Assembly (NCBI RefSeq): GCF_027943255.1
Contig: NC_072893.1
Coordinates: 124,247,784 to 124,311,783, forward strand
Length of the DNA stretch: 64,000 bases
Source: Anastrepha obliqua
Taxonomy: Eukaryota > Arthropoda > Insecta > Diptera > Tephritidae
Direction of reading: 5' to 3'
Shown: one piece after another, positions 21,296 to 33,648 of the stretch
Position numbering within the stretch: position 1 is the stretch's first letter
Layout of the letters: every line of letters begins with the position of its first letter
Position numbers and translations under genes: made by a program
Notes under the pieces: model-generated
Seen by the model: only the letters and a program-made list of their open reading frames with translations
Database searches by the model: none
What the model was told of the DNA's origin: nothing

Positions 21296-22936
21296 GAAAT
21301 AATGTTCATGTTTAATGAAAAGAGCAAACCAAAAGTCATTAAAAAATATTCATGCGACTTTTATTTATAGCGAAACTAAATTAAATTCTAGTCGGTATAA
21401 GGAATAAGTAAAATAAGTGGAGTTTGAATAGAGACAAAACACTTTTTGCTTTTAAATCCAAACGCACTCTCAATTTCTTTGTGAAGTACCAAATCAGAGC
21501 AACACTCAAGGTTTGTCTTTTTTCACGGCAAATTTCACGATCCACTCTGCGTGCTTTGGAGCTAAACTCGAATCAATAAACGAGAACGCACTATTGAATG
21601 TTCCTGCGCCCCATACGGACTTTATGTTGACAGAAAAATCCGAAAGATTGTGTCTGCCAAGCTTCAATCTTTTCAGAAGCGGTTTTTCACATTTTCTTTC
21701 ATACAAAGCACATTTCGGAAGTCTTTTTGACGTTTATATATAGCATTTTTCAAAAAAAATATGTTTTGAGTTTAAAGGAACCGCCCTAAAATATTTAGAG
21801 AAACTAATAAGAAATATTTTTTTGTATCGTGTTGGAAAATAAGTAGTTTTTCATCTTCGATTTCGATAAGAATCCACCATCAAATAAAGTAACCTCGCAA
21901 ACAAAAAAAATTCTAAATTAAAATTTCTGTAAGTTCTACACTTAATATAGAAATTGTAATTTCTGCACTTTCCACGAATTGTATACCATTTTTTTTATAC
22001 ATTTCACTCTAACATAGTTCTTTTATAAATTTGTTTATGCAACAACAAGCACATAAATTGATACTAAATATTAGATATTTTCCCATTTTTGCTTACTTCT
22101 TAAATACAAAAATTTTTTCTTTACTTTTAAATAATCAATTTAATTTTTTTATTTTTAATTGGTCAGTCAGTGCTGAATATCTTTTAATTCACTTGCAAAT
22201 TATCCGCCTCGCTAGGCGCTTCATGAGTTTTACGTGTATTCGCGACGAAATCGAAATGCTTCATATTCTTGCTCATACAGCATCTTTTTATATCAAACCT
22301 CTGCACTCACCCCTAAAACGGGCAGTTCATGGTGTTGTTCTAAATGTATAGAAAGTGGGGAGTTTTCCTATGTATGCAGCATTATTGCAACCAATGAGCG
22401 ACAGCGGTGAAGCACACATCCACAATTTCCTAAGGATGCTGTTTATAATCGAACAGTGAGCAAATGGTGAAGAAAAGGAAAGAGAAAATAAAATGGCGTT
22501 CATGGTTACACCTTCTTCGATTACCACAAATCTTTTAATCTAAATTTATTGATTAAATGTTGGTATTGGTAAATGTTGCAATTTCACTTTTCTACAAAAA
22601 ATTATTTTTAGTTTGTCAAGTTATCAAAATTTAGTTACTTTTATACAAATAATATGTAAGTGTGTCAATATAAAATATAATAGATTATTTAAATATTTAT
22701 TAATGTTAAAATATTTACAGTTTACTGTGAAACATGAAACTAAACTCAATTTTGGATTGCATTAAGAATCAAAATTTTATTTGATCCAAAATTTTCGATA
22801 TTGTTTTAGTTAGAAATTTGCATAAATCCAGACATAGTATATTTTTCACGTAATATACATAAATAAAAGAAAATGAGCAACCAAATAAATTCTTCAAAGT
22901 CGAAAAAAATTTCAAATTCAAATGAAAAAATATATA
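21296..22936. other. Gene-free A/T-rich DNA
   Basis: No recognised gene. The 76-codon and 66-codon overlapping frames at about 21506-21743 do not resemble any family I can name. Confidence 0.4.
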
Positions 22937-23222
22937 ATTGGCGCGTACACCCTTTTTGGGTGTTTGGCCGAGCTCCTCCTCCTATTTGTGGCGTGCGTCT
23001 TGATTTTGTTCTACAAATGGAGGGACCTACAATTTCAGGCCGACTCCGAACGGCAAATATTTTTTATGAGGAGCTTTTTCATGGCAGAAATACACTCGGA
23101 GGTTTACCATTGCCTGCCGAGGGGCGACCGCTATTAGAAAAATGTTTTTATTAATTTTGGTTTCACCGAGATGAACTCCGAATGGTAATCACGCACCAAC
23201 CCATTCGGCTACGGCGGCCGCC
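22937..23222 (-). mobile_element. tRNA-headed SINE, near full length
   Basis: Left end AATTGGCGCGTACACCCTTT, then GAGCTCCTCCTCCTATTTG, GGAGGGACCTACAATTTCAG, CCGACTCCGAACGGC, and the tRNA-like head CATTCGGCTACGGCGGCCG at the right. The B-box region is shortened. Well preserved, so comparatively young. Confidence 0.88.
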
Positions 23223-23454
23223 TGAAAAAAGTTTGTAATCCCAAAATAAAAAATTACATAACATAACAACATAGGATTCAAGAAGAAACACACTATTCGG
23301 TAAAACAAAAAGATATTTCTTTTTTGGTGACCGCTACGAGTTTTTGACGCTCGACAAAATTGGAGCTGTATCGTTCTGGCACTGCCGAAACGCAAGACTG
23401 GAACCAGATGTGTAAAAAAAACACACACACACATCTCGGGTCGTTAAATCATGG

Positions 23455-23730
23455 TTAAGGGCAAACAAAAATTAAACTTATCGAGTGGCCGGCCCAAAGT
23501 CCCGAATTAAATCCCATAAAAAATCTATGGGGGCACAAAAAACAGGTAGTAGCAGGAAAGAAGCTAATACAGAAAAGCGACCTGTGGGAGATTATTCAAC
23601 AGGACTGACAGTGTTGCGCTTGGATTCTGTTCATTATTCACATTTTTAACCGGTATAAGCTTATAGAAATAGAGTTAATTTTGCTAATAAAAGTCATCCA
23701 AAAATATTAAAACGATAATATAATAAATTA
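23455..23730 (+). pseudogene. Tc1-type transposase C-terminal fragment (second copy)
   Basis: Plus-strand frames read KLIEWPAQSPELNPIKNLWG followed by HKKQVVAGKKLIQKSDLWEI and IQQD, the Tc1 block WPAQSPDLNPIE-LW with the catalytic Glu changed to Lys. Truncated at the left, with stops after it. It lies between a SINE and the second RTE copy. Confidence 0.8.
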
Positions 23731-23784
23731 GTGTATAAGTGAGTATTGGTTATGGAATACAATTTTATTCTTTCTAACTTCTTC

Positions 23785-24595
23785 ATCTTCTTAATTGGGG
23801 CGATAGCCGCTTACGCGATTTTGGCCGAGTTTAACAAAGCGCGCCAGTCGTTTTTTTCCTGCTAACCGGCGCCAATTGGACACACCAAGTGAAGCCAAGT
23901 CCTTCTCCACCTGATCTTTCCAACGCAGAGGAGGCCTTCCTCTTCCTCTACTACCACCAGCTGGTACCGCATCGAATACTTTCAGAGCCGGAGCGTTTGT
24001 ATCCATTCGGACGACATGACCCAGCCAACGTAGCCGCTGGATCTTTATTCGCTGCGCTATGTCTATGCCGTCGTAAAGCTCATACAGCTCATCGTTCCAT
24101 CGCCTGTGAGATTCGCCGTTGCCAACGTGCAAAGGTCCAAAAATCTTAAGCAGAATCTTCCTGTCAAACACTCCAAGCGTCGCTTCATCGGATGTTGTCA
24201 TCGTCCAAGCTTCTGCGCCATACGTTAGGACGGGCATGATGAGAGTCTTGTAGAGTGTTAGTTTTGTTCGTCGAGAGGACTTTGCTACTCAATTGCCTAC
24301 TTAGTCCAAAGTAGCACTTGTTGGCAAGAGAGATTCTACGTTGGCTGACATTGTTATCGGCGTTAATGCTGGTTCCTAAGTATACGAAGTCCTTTACAAC
24401 CTCGAAATCATAGCTGTCAACAGTGACGTGGGTGCCGATACGCGAGTGCGCCGACTGTTTGTTTGATGACAAGAAGTACTTCGTTTTGTCCTCGTTCACC
24501 ACCCTACCCATTCGCTTTGCATCTTTATCCAGTTTGGAGAAGGCAGAACTAACAGCGCGGTTGTTAAGGCCGATGATGCCGATATCATCTTCTTC
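23785..24595 (-). mobile_element. 5'-truncated RTE-type LINE, same family as 16481-19746
   Basis: Minus strand carries the last 0.8 kb of the element: from just after the RT YADD, through NEDKTKYFLSSNKQSAHSRIG, VLTYGAEAWT, KILLKIFGPLHVGNGE, RIKIQRLRWLGHVVRMDTNA, RGRGRPPLRWKD and the NWRRLA end. Frameshifts near 24260 and 23870 and a small deletion (VSLEIQRR to VSQRR). The 5' truncation and TCTTCTTAATTGG end are normal for reverse-transcribed insertions. It shows that the ancestral codon at the 19486 stop was CAG. Confidence 0.9.
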
Positions 24596-24599
24596 TTAA

Positions 24600-25849
24600 C
24601 TATACACTTATAAGTTGATCTATGAGTTTGTATATGACTTAGGACTCAGTTTTTCAATGCCGCTCCAGTAAATGTGAGGCCGATATCTTTGAGCTTAATG
24701 AGTTCACTTAAGGTTCGCGCAATGGGTGCCCTCATGGCATAATTGAATTTGTTCAATTGCACATGAAATATAAAATGGAGTATATTTTATTTTATTTGTT
24801 TTGTATTTATTTTATTTTCATTTAATTTAACTAGTTTTTTTTTAATTTTATTATTATTTCAATGTAATCCATTTTATATTAAGTTAAGTTAATTTTCAAT
24901 GAATAATTGGCTTTCTTTTATTTTATTTTATTTTTATATTTTGTTTTACTCCAGTTCACGTCATTTAAAGCTTTTTTTTATTAAATTGAAACATTTAACA
25001 AAACATTCGCCCTTTTTATAAATCGATAACCGGAAGTATGCTTAATCGATAAACATATCACCATTTCTCCTATGAATCGTTGTAACGTTGTTGTTCTTTA
25101 ACTAAAGCATCACTGTTTCAATTTAAATCACAAGAAACATAGTATTAAATAAACATTGTAAAAATTTAAAGAAAAAAGTAGAAAAACTCGACGTACTACA
25201 AAAAAGCCATATAATAAAACTGAACCATTGCTTACAGTCAGGCCGCCATCAAATTGCAATTTGGAACACAAATTTGCGGGTAAAATATGTCGTCGCACCA
25301 ATCTATTCATTGATGTCGTCTTCTTGTGGGCGAGAAACAAAACTGGTGAGAAATTATGCCATCTTGCAGAGGCATATACTTTTGTACAATTTCGTCTTAC
25401 ATTGAAACGCTTTTTTAGTATACCTCGCCTTGTGCTAGCTACTTCAAATCCGTCAAAGAGCTAGTGCAGAGTGATGAATTAAATGCCTACAGCGAAGTGA
25501 TGCCTTTGATGCATTGGCAAAAATATGATGAGGCGAATAAGAGACGTGATTAATTTACTTTCATCTCTGCGTGTCACTATTGGAACCGGAATGCAACTCC
25601 AGAAATTGCCTTATGTTGGTGGAAGTTAATACCTGGACGAAAGTTCGAGTTAGGGAAAAAATAAAGGAGAAAATTGGAGCAATGCGGTATTGCAAGATAA
25701 TTTATTTTATTGGCGGTTACTTTAAGAAATGTGAATAAAATTGATTTAATTTCATGGAAAGAAAAGTAGTTAAAAAAAAAACTAATTGAAAAAAAGTAAA
25801 AAAATAACAGCAAGTGCATTTTTTTATTGCTTTCAAAAAGTACGAACAG
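24600..25849. other. Mostly gene-free; possible decayed coding stretch at 25190-25560
   Basis: 24780-25010 is nearly pure A/T. From 25228 a 78-codon frame and then a second frame (SYFKSVKELVQSDELNAYSE, VMPLMHWQKYDEANKRRD) look codon-like and less A/T-rich than their surroundings, but I recognise no family. Confidence 0.35.
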
Positions 25850-25975
25850 GTTCACCATTGTCTGCCGAGGGACGACCGCTATTGGAACACAGTTTTGATG
25901 TCTCATGCCCGGACATACGATCCTGGACACTTCCGAGTGGTAGTCCGGCACCAACTTCCCTGACAACGGTACGAA
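25850..25975 (-). mobile_element. tRNA-headed SINE fragment
   Basis: GTTCACCATTGTCTGCCGAG, GGACGACCGCTATTGGAA and a diverged head with GAGTGGTAGTCCGGCACCAA in reverse SINE order. The left two thirds of the element are absent. Confidence 0.7.
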
Positions 25976-26377
25976 GTCAAATTAGCGCGGTTGTATTCAA
26001 TTTTTGTCTATTAGGGCTGGAATATAAAATGGGTAATCAAACCACGTCTACCCAATGGCGCAGCATATAGTTCTCTTATCGTGCTCAATATTTGGCTGAT
26101 ATATTACGAATTGCTGGTTTGCACTCTCCTTTCAGAAATAGTAAATCTCTTAAGATTAACAAATAGTTGTCAAATCTAGTTTTATACCTATAATTTGATT
26201 ATTTATTTGATAATTCATTATGCCTTTGCAATTAGTATCCCTTACTGTAAGACAGTGAATGAAATTCTAAATATACTCGTATATGAGAAAATTTTCTTTT
26301 CATAATATAAAACTATTTTAATATTGTTTCTGCTGTTGCTGTTCTCTGGCTAACTTTGCATCCTTTGTCATTATCGA

Positions 26378-27187
26378 TCAGTTGGTCTGTGGCTTCGACC
26401 ATTCCACATTTAAAATCAAGTGATCATAACCATGTCCATTGAGAATTTCAATAGCAGCAGCGGCATCCTTCCGTTGTTTGAAATGTACATAAGCAAAACC
26501 TTTGCACAGCCCAGTGTTCTTGTCACGCGCCAAATACATTTTGCTATGCTGACCAATTTTCTTTACCAATTCATCCAGATCGGCCTCTGTCATCGACTCA
26601 GACAAATTGGAAATACGGATAGCGGCGGTATCATCACGTCCACGCATGCCTAATCCACCTTTCTGACTGTCCTTTAGGAAGGGTGGCACATACTTTCCGG
26701 ATTTGGGCGCTTCGACCGCTGCTGTCGCAGCAGCTGCAGCCTTCTTTTCCATTAAATTCGTATCCATAGCTGTGCCTTTGTACGGACAATTCACGGACCA
26801 ATGCTCACCATTACAAATACGACATTTGGCAATGTTCTTTGAAGGATCAAGTAGTTGATCATTGGCCTTCTCTTCTTCTTTGGAGTTGAGAAATTGCATG
26901 AATATTTCTTCAGACACCATAGTTGTTTGTGAATTTGGGCCGGGTTTGTCGTTCTTTGAATCACCAAATTTCGCCCAAGTGCGCCGTTTAGCTACAGTTT
27001 TTGGCACAACTTGCTTGGAAATTTTATAAGTGCGCACAACTTTTACCTTTTTGTCATCTTTATTGTACTTATATTCTGTGACGTATTTGTAGCCGTTTTC
27101 AACGGTCTCAGTGGTAGGAGGCAGACCGCCATAGTCGAGCTCGACCTCATCGGCCCAAGAAGATTTAATTGTGTCAACGCCGGGCAT
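26378..27187 (-). CDS. eIF3g1: Eukaryotic translation initiation factor 3 subunit G
   Basis: A complete single-exon frame of 269 residues. eIF3g is a peripheral subunit of the eIF3 complex in the cytoplasm; it binds eIF3i and eIF4B and helps scanning and re-initiation. Visible: the N-terminal eIF3g domain from [14 protein letters not shown] (11-24) through [17 protein letters not shown] and the KRRTWAKFG motif (68-75); a zinc-knuckle-like [17 protein letters not shown] with C122, C125, H129 and C134; a linker with poly-Ala; and a C-terminal RRM (187-266) with RNP2 IRISNL and RNP1 KGFAYVHF. Length equals, as I recall, the Drosophila subunit. The ATG follows a stretch without other in-frame ATG and begins the conserved [15 protein letters not shown]. 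An ATTAAA lies about 55 bases beyond the stop as a possible poly(A) signal. It is divergent to the coiled-coil gene at 28498. Confidence 0.97.
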   Translation of the reverse strand: MPGVDTIKSSWADEVELDYGGLPPTTETVENGYKYVTEYKYNKDDKKVKVVRTYKISKQVVPKTVAKRRTWAKFGDSKNDKPGPNSQTTMVSEEIFMQFLNSKEEEKANDQLLDPSKNIAKCRICNGEHWSVNCPYKGTAMDTNLMEKKAAAAATAAVEAPKSGKYVPPFLKDSQKGGLGMRGRDDTAAIRISNLSESMTEADLDELVKKIGQHSKMYLARDKNTGLCKGFAYVHFKQRKDAAAAIEILNGHGYDHLILNVEWSKPQTN

Positions 27188-28497
27188 CTAAATACACAAA
27201 AGTTTCAATTATTGGTTGATAATTGTGGAAAACTACAATTTAGTTAATGATTTCACCTTTTGTGCGGATAATTAAGCAGAAAAAATTGAGAATACACACG
27301 CCACGAGTTAAACAGCGAAAATTTTGTGCAAAAGGAACGTCAACAGAAATTGACAAATTCAACTGTCAAAGTTACTTGATGGGAAGTGTAAGGAAATAAT
27401 ATTGTAAAGGGTTGCATTATGTGACATTTTTGAGTCTGATGTCAATAGAGAATCAAGGTTTTCTAATATGATAAAAATAGTATATTTTCTTAAAAAAATT
27501 AAGTAACATTTATATGCCGACATTACGAAAATACTATCGTATACCTGCAAAATTTATGTGAGAACAGAATAAGATTAAACACTTCCGAAAGTATATATTT
27601 AATGTCAAGAATGATAGAGAAGAAGATTGCGCCTTCCGAATTCGCCGAGTCGTAAGAGTTCATCAATGAACAAACAAAAGGAAGGGGAATTACTTGTTTG
27701 TGAAGAAGAGTAGGCGAAAGGAATGGAAACAGCCAACACATACTTTCTAGCCACGGCGTCTTCCGCATAAAAATGCAAAAAACTGCATTTGGATGCTTTA
27801 TATTCATTTGTGCTTTCACAATTTTACACACGGTATTTCGATTTCATTAGTTTGTTCCTTTCAAATCTCACAAATCACAATATTACCAAGTTATTCACTG
27901 AATTTTTACAAGCATGTAATTTCTCCTCCTTTTGTTTGTTTTGCATTGGGAAGGGAGCTGACGTCAGAATTCTCAAAGTCGCCATAAAAAGTAACTGTTT
28001 TGTTAAAGCGCCATTTCTCCTTGTTGGGAAAGGAGCTAACGTCAGACTTGTCAAAATAGCGAAAAATAATGGAACTGTTTTGTTAGACCGCCACCAAGGC
28101 GAATTTATTACAGGTGACAGCAAACACATATAAGTAAAACCCAACATGTATTTGTTGTTGCGTTTGGTCCAAGCATCACGTCAAAATCAGTAATCAAATG
28201 TAAACATACGAATGTAAACATACCAATACATACAAACAAAGCATATCATTTTGACGTAAGCCATACCTACGGCGAAAAATTCAGCTGGGTGAATACTGTC
28301 ACCTTAATAAATCCACCTTGAGCGCCACCCAAGGTATTCAATTCGCCTTGGTAATTTCCCGTTCTTTGGAGTTTAAAATAAATAAGCCGTTTTCGGCCAG
28401 GCGCCACTTTTAGTTGCTGTCACTGTGTTAGTTAAATTGAAACGTTTTGCCGCCAATTGAGTTTAGATTAAAATTTCTTTATTTCACATTTTTCAAA
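27188..28497. promoter_or_regulatory. Divergent intergenic region of eIF3g and the coiled-coil gene
   Basis: 1.3 kb between two outward-facing starts. It has no gene. It holds a tandem duplication with period 78 (units starting at 27946 and 28024, TTGGGAA-GGAGCT). The first unit contains the full palindrome TGACGTCA (27959-27966), the second has TAACGTCA. A GGCGAATT/AATTCGCCTTGG pair occurs near 28095 and 28340. Promoter function is inferred from position only. Confidence 0.5.
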
Positions 28498-29103
28498 ATG
28501 TCCGGCACAAGTGCGACACCAACATCCGCCAGCAGTGCGGCCTCCGTTTCACCTAGCGCCGACAATACTGGAATGGAGGATATCCAGTATTTGCTCTACT
28601 TGGAGACTTTACGTCGGTTTCGTGACGATGAGACGAATATTAAGCGCCAAGTGGACGAAAAAACTCGACAGTATTTGGAAGTTAAAGAAAATTATTTACA
28701 ATTATATGCCAAGTACGTGAAGCTAACGACTTTAGCTGCTACACGTTGTGCTTTGTTAACCGATAATCCCTTACCGATTGCAACAGTTACAGCCGCGAAT
28801 AACGAAATCGATGCTGCGGCACGTAAACTAGCCTCTGGTGATATGATGGAGTCAATCAATGAAGTAGACGTTGTACAATGCAGGGATAAATTGAGCGCTT
28901 GCAAAACACATGAGAAACTAAAGCAATTGAAACGAGAATTGGCTGAGAGCAAAACCACTGTGCGTGCCATACAAACGTCTGCCGAAACTGTGGATGCCAC
29001 TATTGAGACGGCAACGCTGCAAAGCCTGGACAACTTTGTAGGGGAAGTTGGTGAAAACAGGCTAAAGAAAACACCATTGCGAAATTTATTTACGAATAAG
29101 TAA
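28498..29103 (+). CDS. Unrecognised 201-residue coiled-coil protein
   Basis: I do not recognise the family. The frame opens at AAAATGTCCGG, a good start context; an earlier in-frame ATG at 28447 would add 17 residues ending in FFKM, but looks like 5' leader. Residues 1-25 are Ser/Ala/Thr-rich and disordered. Residues 26-80 (MEDIQYLLYLETLRRFRDDE, then IKRQVDEKTRQYLEVKENYL) are charged helix with heptad pattern; 127-160 (CRDKLSACKTHEKLKQLKRE) is a second coiled coil. The tail KTPLRNLFTNK is basic. No membrane segment. Such a two-helix layout is common in subunits of structural complexes (for instance kinetochore or augmin subunits), but that is only a thought. AATAAA occurs at 29240. It converges with mof, with the two stops 278 bases apart. 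Confidence 0.88.
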   Translation: MSGTSATPTSASSAASVSPSADNTGMEDIQYLLYLETLRRFRDDETNIKRQVDEKTRQYLEVKENYLQLYAKYVKLTTLAATRCALLTDNPLPIATVTAANNEIDAAARKLASGDMMESINEVDVVQCRDKLSACKTHEKLKQLKRELAESKTTVRAIQTSAETVDATIETATLQSLDNFVGEVGENRLKKTPLRNLFTNK

Positions 29104-29381
29104 TTTATTGGCTTCACTTTATTAATTGCGTGCTGATTTGCATTGTATGATTAACTGATTGATGGAAAGATGGCATACTAAACGTGCGCATTTCAAACAT
29201 AGTTTCTAGCATTTTCAGCGGTGGAGCGGAAAAGAGAGAATAAATAAAGGCGGGGAAAATCATCATATAATGTGGTATTAGGGCAACTAAGGGGTATAAG
29301 GCTAGGTACTTTCTGTTTTAAATATGTATATCTTAATACTTTTAATAAACAAATTTTCACTTAAAATATAAGAGCTTAGAT

Positions 29382-31268
<1,887 letters not shown>

Positions 31269-31421
31269 ATTTCACGAGTTGGGATATTTAATACTACAAA
31301 AGAATTTTCACAACCAATCATTTACAAACTGGTTGCAGTATTTAGAATGCTTCTTATTTTTCAACCATTCATTCACAATGGCGAACGAAACAGCTGTGCG
31401 ATACTGGCCACCGACTAATCG

Positions 31422-31595
31422 TGCTCACACTCACCAACGTAAACGTACGCTCGTATTAGCTGTCACGATGAAACTAATGAGAGTCCCATGAAAATGAATT
31501 TTCACCACCGTTCTGTATAGTATTGTAGATGATTGTTTTATCGTGTTAGCTGATACGGGCGTACGGGTGTATGTTTACGTTGGTGAGTGTGAGCA
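31422..31595. repeat. Long imperfect inverted repeat just upstream of mof
   Basis: The left arm starts TGCTCACACTCACCAACGTA at 31422; the right arm, in reverse complement, starts with the same text and ends at 31595. The arms run about 55-60 bases each (continuing through GTACGC-CGTATTAGCTG on one side and a six-base-longer version on the other) around a loop of about 55 bases. I found no target duplication. It could be a foldback-type MITE or a hairpin in the 5' region of mof, 154 bases from its ATG. Confidence 0.85.
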
Positions 31596-32232
31596 TCATA
31601 ATGAGTTTGTTCACCAATTTGTCAGTAGAAACTTGCAGCGAGAGCGCTAAATGGGAAAATGCGAAAATTTGTATTGGAAGAAGTAACATGGCGAAAAGTA
31701 CATGAACAGAAAACTGGTATATCTGACGGGCATTGACTTATTACATTGATTATTCTAAATTTAGTTTGTAGTTTATTTATTTATTTAGCTTCATGCTATA
31801 GTCAATTCATAAATATGGCAACTTTTTATGTGGTTTGCTTAATGCTGCGATTCTTTTATACATTATTTTATTTAATATAATCGACCAGGAATATTACTTT
31901 CGGTTTTAATAATGCTTGGCAATTCATTAAATAATTTTTTATAATAGAGTGTTTTGTGACCTAATATGTCTATAGATTGTTTTTGTTTTGTAATTTGTAA
32001 TTTGTACATATGTCACAAATATTTTAGAAATATGAATTCTTGCGTAAAATGTATAGCTTTTATCTATTACTCCAAGGAAACAAAAAAGCAATTATTTTGT
32101 CAAATAAATCTGTACCCAAGAGGTTTACGCCTCTGGTTGCTGAATGCTTTGATTTGATAGCTGCATGTATCCCTTGGGTTTGCGCAAGACAATTGAAAAT
32201 ACACCAAAAAAAGTTAGTGACATGAGGTGTTA
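31596..32232. other. Gene-free DNA
   Basis: No gene recognised; A/T-rich with no clear repeat before the TIR element at 32233. Confidence 0.4.
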
Positions 32233-32946
32233 GGGGTAGTCAGAAGGCCGAAAAAAGATGATTTTCAATAATCTTTTTTTCTAATCAATTGCTTTATTTT
32301 ACAAAATTCAAATTCATCTAAAATCAATCAGCCAAGAGAAATTAGTTTTATTAATAGATAATGATAATCTTGTGCCTGATCGAAGATTTTTTGTTTCTTT
32401 ATTGTTCATTTCATAAATTAGCAATGTGGCAGCCTCAGGAAATATTTTTCAGATTTTCGAGAAAAAAAACAATTAAGTTATTAAGTTTAAAAAAAATCGA
32501 AATTTTTGAAAAAAACCTTCGATCAGGCATGAGTTTTTTATGTTTTTCAAAAACAGTTATTTTTACAGTTCATTGAGGTCTACCAAGCGGTTTTTAAGTT
32601 ACAGTGATCACCAGTTCAAAAAACATAGTTGAGAGACTGTGTCACATATTCCTGGTCCATATAATAGTTCTTCAGCCGTCATAGCAGCTTCCACAACATC
32701 GATTTGCTGTCGCCTATGTAGCATTCTACCTTCTCGAATGTTATCGTTAGCGCGTCGGTTGCTTGCAGCTGCTGCTAGCTACTTGCTCTCGAATGCTCCG
32801 AAGCGCCCGAGCGCCCTTTGTTAATTGTTAAATAACTCGAAAAGTATTTGTCGGATCCACTTCAAATTTTCACACAATATTTTTAAGATATTATACCTTA
32901 AGCAAATGCAAAAAAAATCCCATTTTTTGAAAATTCTGACTACCCC
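32233..32946. mobile_element. TA-flanked non-autonomous element with short inverted ends
   Basis: Left end GGGGTAGTCAGAAGG, right end TTCTGACTACCCC: a perfect 13-base inverted pair. The dinucleotide TA borders both sides (32231-32232 and 32947-32948), as for the Tc1/mariner superfamily. The 714-base interior has no transposase. Its middle (32690-32820) is less A/T-rich and could be a captured or older segment. Confidence 0.75.
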
Positions 32947-33131
32947 TATCCCCATAATGCTTTTGAAGTTTTTCGTTTTGTGTACATTTCATTGTTCTTT
33001 TGGAATTTCCGCAATGAAAAATCAAGCCGTTATTACATCACTATTGTAAACCATTTTCGTCCATGGAAACAATATCCAATTAACCTTGTTTTTAATTTTA
33101 AACCAATTCCACTTATATATTTTATCATACG

Positions 33132-33255
33132 GTTGTTGTTGTAGCAGCATAAACACTCCCTATGCATATACAAGAAATGCTGCTGAAGTGACAGTCCTTG
33201 GCCGAATATAAATCCGGGTCGTTCCGGTTACGTAGAACCGACTGTCGTGCGATCG
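33132..33255 (-). mobile_element. Short CAA-tailed SINE copy
   Basis: Plus strand shows GTTGTTGTTGTAGCAGCATAA, CCCTATGCATATAC hairpin arm, GAAGTGACAGTCCTTGGCC, ATAAATCCGGGTCGTTCCGG and TTACGTAGAACCGACTGTCG. A loose direct repeat (ATTTTATCAT before, ATTTTACCAT after) may be its target duplication. Confidence 0.85.
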
Positions 33256-33648
33256 AGACATTTTACCATTTGTGCCATTGCTAATTGGCGGAAATTAAAG
33301 ACCCGAAAGTTCCGAAACGAAGTAGGTCTTCCCCTTCCACTATCTCGACCAGTAGGTTTACCTTGGAATATTCCATAAAGTCGTAGGGAAACAATGTAAC
33401 GTTGAAATAAACGTATATAGTTAGTCGAAATTAAAATGATCCTTAACGTTAATTCATTTCATCTAATTTCTCAGCCGATAAATAGTTGGCAACACTAAAT
33501 GCAGCAGCTATTGCCAAAGCAATTCGTAAACACGTGTTTACATTGGTATTTGCCTTCAGCAAACGATCCAGACCCGATTTTGAGACAAGTGCAGATATTT
33601 TATATAAATTGTGATCAACGGAATATATTATATTTGAAATAAAATAAA

